Shown here piece after piece: positions 58,418 to 64,000 of a stretch of DNA of 64,000 nucleotides. The position numbers and the translations under genes were made by a program. Under the pieces are notes generated by a model that saw nothing but the letters and a program-made list of their open reading frames with translations, did no database searches and had not been told where the DNA came from. This DNA comes from Beaufortia kweichowensis (lineage: Eukaryota; Chordata; Actinopteri; Cypriniformes; Gastromyzontidae): contig CM032815.1 of NCBI GenBank assembly GCA_019155185.1, forward strand, positions 2,799,001 to 2,863,000, written 5' to 3'. How positions within the stretch are numbered: the first letter of the stretch is position 1; the number at the start of each line of letters is the position of its first letter.

Positions 58418-60984
58418 ATGTTAAAGGGACAATCACCACCGCCCCCAAAAAGAAAATCAAACCTCCATCATCATCTTAAACTCTTATTACATTTTATTTC
58501 ATTCATTAAACACAAAAGGAGATGTTAGGCCTCAATCCCCATTCAAAGATACTGATTGTGTAAAACTGTCAATGCTGTTCCACTGTCTATTTATGTGCAT
58601 GTAAACCTGCAGAACAGGCCTGATTGTAACCTGCTATCTATCTACAGGAAGTCTTTCTGAAAGAGAATAAGATGAGGGAGATAGTGATCTGGAGTGATCG
58701 GATTCTGTGTAAATCTGTAACAGACACAGCAGTGAAGATATGAATGGATTACTCCATATTCCTCTCTATCTCTCTGTCCTTTGGGGAAAATGAGCCTATT
58801 GATTTTACAGTCTTGTAATTTGATGATGATAGAAAATCAGGAAGTCTTCATGACTTTGCCTTTGGGGGTAATTAAAGCACTTTGGGGTGGATATCAGCTA
58901 TAATGTTTATACAAGAGCTTCAAGCTCAACACAGTAAACTAATACAACACATCACATTACAGACACTAGGGTTGAGCATTTACATTTATGCATTTGGCAG
59001 ACATGAAAACAATTTATTATAATAAAATATTGCAAAATTATTCATACGTTGCATTTACTGATAATTTTACTGATAATTTACACTGAAACTATGTATGTAC
59101 TATAATGAATGATTAAAAATGACACTTACAGCAATTTAATCTTTAAATCTTTTCATTTCTAATTTTTAAATAATAAGTCAGAATCTAAATTGATCAATTC
59201 TCAATGGTGCATAACCCTAAACGATACGATTCAAACGATTATAAAACTTCCTCAGAGCACATTATCACAGAAAACATCTTTATACTTCTGCGAGCTTAAA
59301 GTCATATTATTAAACATCCTTTTGGTTTGCAGGCCAGACCTTTTTAAAAGACACTTAAAGATAACTACTGACTTTGATAACTCTTGCAAAACAGCACCTT
59401 ACAGAAACATACAGTACACACAAGCACACACACATAAGCAGCATCACTGCAGAAAACTTAAAGCAAGCTGCCCTCAAAAAGCTCTCAAAAGCCTGGACAT
59501 CAGACTCGCACACGTTTGCTGTGTAGTTCACACTTAACAGAGCAACACCACAGGGTCTGTGATGCAACTTCCATGTACATTGTGTTGAGCCCTTTGTAGT
59601 GTTTTTACCGTGTGAGAACCTTTAAATTGTTGAGCTCTCAATAAACCTGTTTTTTTGTGCTTGGAGGTTTGTGCAAGAGATGGAAAAAGATGGAATAGAG
59701 AGGAAGCAGAATAAAGAGGAGGTGAGAAATAAGAGAAATCCATCTCGCATCTTATCTCATCTGTCAGAAGCTATAGAGTCGGGCTATTCTGTCATATTTC
59801 CTCTACGGCGGTGCAGGATGCATATCATAACCCAGAACTATAAACCAAGAAAAAAAACGGCATTTTACAAATCTAATCAGACATGCTGCATACTCAGAAC
59901 TTCAATGAGATGTATAACGTGAGATGTGGGGCAGTCTGGAGGGGAGTTAGCATATGAAACACTTGTTTTCTTTTCCTCAATTTGCCCCAAAGTCTGATTA
60001 AATATCTGATACTCACAGTGATGCTTCATCTCTCGATCTCTCTCTTTCACTGACTCTCTCTCTTCTGTGTTTACAACAGCACAACACCAAAAAGCAATAG
60101 CTAAGCAGAGACAAACAAAAAAGAAAGTCAAACCCATGTCATTATGAGAAGCTATCCATGTCCAGGGCACGTCCCTTTTGCCTGCGGACAAATTCACTGG
60201 GATAATTAATTTAACGCTTCGGCTCTTCACCCATTCTCACTCCCATGAGAGCCTGACAGAGGACATCCAGACCTGCTGTCGGCCCAGACAGTTGGGACAA
60301 AAATATGTGAGTGATGCTGACAAGAATGTGTAGCTGAATTGAGGAATGTCTCGATACAGTCCATTGCAGTCCAAAACAGACTTACTCAGATCAAAAACTG
60401 AGTAAACGAAACTATAATATCACACATCAATTTATTTCTTTTGACCTTTTCTGATCTCAGAGAATGAAACGAGATTTTTTACTGCTTCTGACACCCATGG
60501 AAATGCTTCTTCCATAAAAAACAGTTTTCTGCTGCATTTGTTTTGTCAACTTACGATTAACTACCGCACACACTTTTATCCACAGCTAGTTTATTTAAGG
60601 TTTAGATTCATAATAATATAAGTATTTCATCTTAAAATGTCAAAAGAAATGTCACGCATCATGATATGACTCTAAAAGTAAAAACCCGCACATCCTGTCT
60701 CCCTGTGAACCGAAACAAATTGATATGCTTTTTGTAACGTAACTAGTCTCTAGTGACATTTCCCGCTATTGGATGATCTGTGAGGTACAGAATAGAGGAG
60801 ATTATTATATACAGACATCTGAAAAGCTTCCCTAATCAGACAGATGAAAGAAAGCAGAGCTTGATTTAGAAACACTGAGGTACTAAAGCACATTTAGGAC
60901 AGCTATTTTAGTAATTCTCTGTAGTGTCAACCTCAGAACACTTCCAAGCCTTTTACAATTGTGACCCTGTCTGTGAAAACCAGG
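58418..60984. other. Upstream flank, no gene seen
   Basis: Unique DNA with AT-rich (58960-59180) and balanced (59680-59830, 60130-60300) parts. An open frame of 117 codons at 59877-60230 (minus) has no recognisable domain. Confidence 0.45.
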
Positions 60985-61165
60985 CCAAAGTCTCAAAATC
61001 AAATGATGAGATAACAAGTAAATGATTTCACCTATAAATATCACTTTGATTTTAACCTTTGACATAATCTTACTCAGTCAATATAAAAGATATCAAGGCT
61101 ATATTTTCACACAATGTTCTTTACATTATGTATGATTAATTTATGCAGAAAACAGTAAAACACAG
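60985..61165 (+). repeat. Dispersed repeat, copy 2 (partner at 14044-14390)
   Basis: TCAAAATCAAATGATGAGAT, AACAAGTAAATG, CCTTTGACATAATCTT, GGCTATATTTTCACACAATG and TTCTTTACATTATGTATG, collinear with the 14 kb copy. The sequence just left, GACCCTGTCTGTGAAAACCA, probably belongs to the same element. Confidence 0.55.
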
Positions 61166-61280
61166 GCAGGATCATAAGTATGAAAAATGTCTTTCACACT
61201 TTGAAAAAAAATGCATGCTATGTAATTTACACATATAATAATACAAACAGTAGTGTTTGCCGTACCTAGTGCACATATGA

Positions 61281-61703
61281 TTGGCATACACAGATGTCAT
61301 TATCATCAGATTTACAGATTATGATTACATTATCATGTCAAATGCAACTATGGCTAAAACAGTTACATTATCAAATATATTGTGCATTGACAATACATTA
61401 ACTCCACTGGAATTCACACACTGCAAAGTGTCAGCCTTCAACAATTACACAGTAAAATCAATATACAATCTACAGATCATTTTAACCTCGGATCATGGCG
61501 TCCAATCTGCAGAAATTGACATTTGGGATTTGAAACTGACCCTAGATCAGATAAATGTCTTATCAGAGGGAGTGACAGCAGTGGTCTCACCAATCACTGA
61601 CTTCAGGTCATCTGAGATTCTGTCTATTATCAGTGTCTCAGAGAGACCCCAGCACATCAATTATCACGAAACTACAAAATGGCCTTATTGCCATTCTCAG
61701 TGA
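61281..61703 (+). other. Unassigned 140-codon ORF
   Basis: An unusually long open frame for non-repetitive AT-rich DNA. It starts at ATG-like context ATTGGCATACAC and ends at TGA after CHSQ. The C-terminal half (residues 70-125) alternates Leu/Ile/Val with Asp/Glu/Ser and looks protein-like. The N-terminal half is Ile/Thr/Asn-rich as expected from AT-rich DNA. No family recognised; a transposon ORF relic or chance. Confidence 0.15.
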
Positions 61704-62164
61704 TTTAGGTCAGCCCCAGTGTGGCCTTTAAATGTTCCTGCTCTGCCTATAGATACTTATATAGATTTACCATGAACTGGAATGATGAATATCTCAAACA
61801 ATGAAGAATTAATGTTATTGAGTAGAAATTAGTAGTTTTTGAATATAACAATGCACCACATTATTACTTAACAAAACTGAAGTATACCACAAATACAGGC
61901 TTATACTGTCCATAAATATATTCACATATACACATGCTACAACCCGCACATGTTCACTGTCTCCTTGACTCCACACACTCCAGATGTTCAGATCCCTGTT
62001 GGAATCACTAATGCAATATGAGAGAGAGAGAGAGAGAGAGAGTCCGCAGTGCCACAGGCTCCTGTAATTAATGCACCGATGACAACAGAATCTACATCTT
62101 CACCTCCGAGTGGAACAAAACACATCGCTTCATTATCAGCTAATTAATAAAGTCACTGGTTAGC
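61704..62164. other. Upstream flank with a short GA tract
   Basis: AT-rich with (GA)n at 62020-62042. No gene. Confidence 0.5.
62020..62042. repeat. (GA)11 microsatellite
   Basis: Uninterrupted run of about 23 bp. Confidence 0.95.
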
Positions 62165-62635
62165 TTGTTCACATCCCAAAGAGAAGTTCAAACTGTGTCA
62201 CATCCAATTTATTTTTCCAATAAGACACCCTGGCAAAGAAACAGAAGACACCAAAGAATATATATAAACATACACACACACAAACACGCCACTACTGTGA
62301 CCGCAGCCAAATTCATCCCAGTTAATCTACACAATTCACAGACATTTTCCTCTACATCAACTACCCTGCAATGTTTTATTCTTTCTTATTTCAGCTCAGG
62401 GTCTGTCTGCTTTGATTTATTGCCCGTCTTTACGCCGCATGTACACATGTTCGCTGGTTTGAATAAACTCTTCAAAAGGCTTGATTGCACAGAGCATATG
62501 AACCCCGTCACCATCTACTATAAACTAAATGCCTTTCACACGCTTTATTCTTTCATATACTTAAATGATACTGTTTTAGTGTTTCAGCAGGTAATATTCT
62601 TTATACGTGTTAAATGTCATAATAGGTGGCTATAA
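62165..62635 (+). other. Unassigned 156-codon ORF, probably chance
   Basis: The longest frame in the window not due to a simple repeat or the CpG island. The residues are dominated by Thr, His, Phe, Leu and Tyr without motif or domain, and it crosses a CA run. I see no support for expression. Confidence 0.1.

Positions 62636-64000
<1,365 letters not shown>

Overview
The window is AT-rich, repeat-laden vertebrate DNA with a single recognisable protein-coding exon. Organism: a teleost, most likely a cyprinid. Evidence is several copies of the short inverted-repeat transposon whose ends read like 'TTAAAGGGATAGTTCACC', a family I know as very abundant in carp, goldfish and zebrafish relatives. 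Dense CT/GA, CA and GATA microsatellites, a CpG-rich promoter-like island and vertebrate splice signals agree with this. The species cannot be named from sequence alone.

Gene content: the minus strand at 41423-41695 encodes the 91-residue N-terminus of Auts2 (autism susceptibility candidate 2 homologue, a nuclear Polycomb-associated neurodevelopmental regulator). It ends in a clean GAG|GTAAGA splice donor. Transcription runs right to left, so 1-41422 is the first 41 kb of a long intron 1. 41696 to about 42130 is 5' UTR or proximal promoter, and everything to the right is 5' flank. I found no second auts2 exon and no other convincing gene. A few unassigned ORFs of 79-156 codons are described with low confidence.

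Layout: 1-41422 holds unique intronic DNA with short stretches that look like conserved non-coding elements, CT-rich microsatellites, a 12-bp CT minisatellite (4202-4327), foldback DNA transposons (2698-2902, 5419-5720, 38340-38745), older fragments, one possible tRNA-derived SINE and an 11-bp-period minisatellite (22012-22110). 41423-42130 is auts2 exon 1 plus 5' UTR. 42740-44200 is a tandem array whose core is four copies of a 265-bp higher-order unit, each made of four related 61-81 bp monomers. 44556-44950 is a strong CpG island about 2.9 kb upstream of the ATG and could be a distal auts2 promoter with a non-coding first exon. 45133-64000 is upstream flank with a GACA/GATA array, a 156-bp (AG)n tract, transposon relics that include an inverted pair 2.9 kb apart, and more candidate conserved elements.

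How it fits together: the window is the regulatory head of one large developmental gene. The CpG island, the proximal 5' region and possible intronic and upstream enhancers would control one product. I see no new multi-gene system. The most distinctive local structure is the higher-order tandem array lying between the CpG island and the first coding exon.
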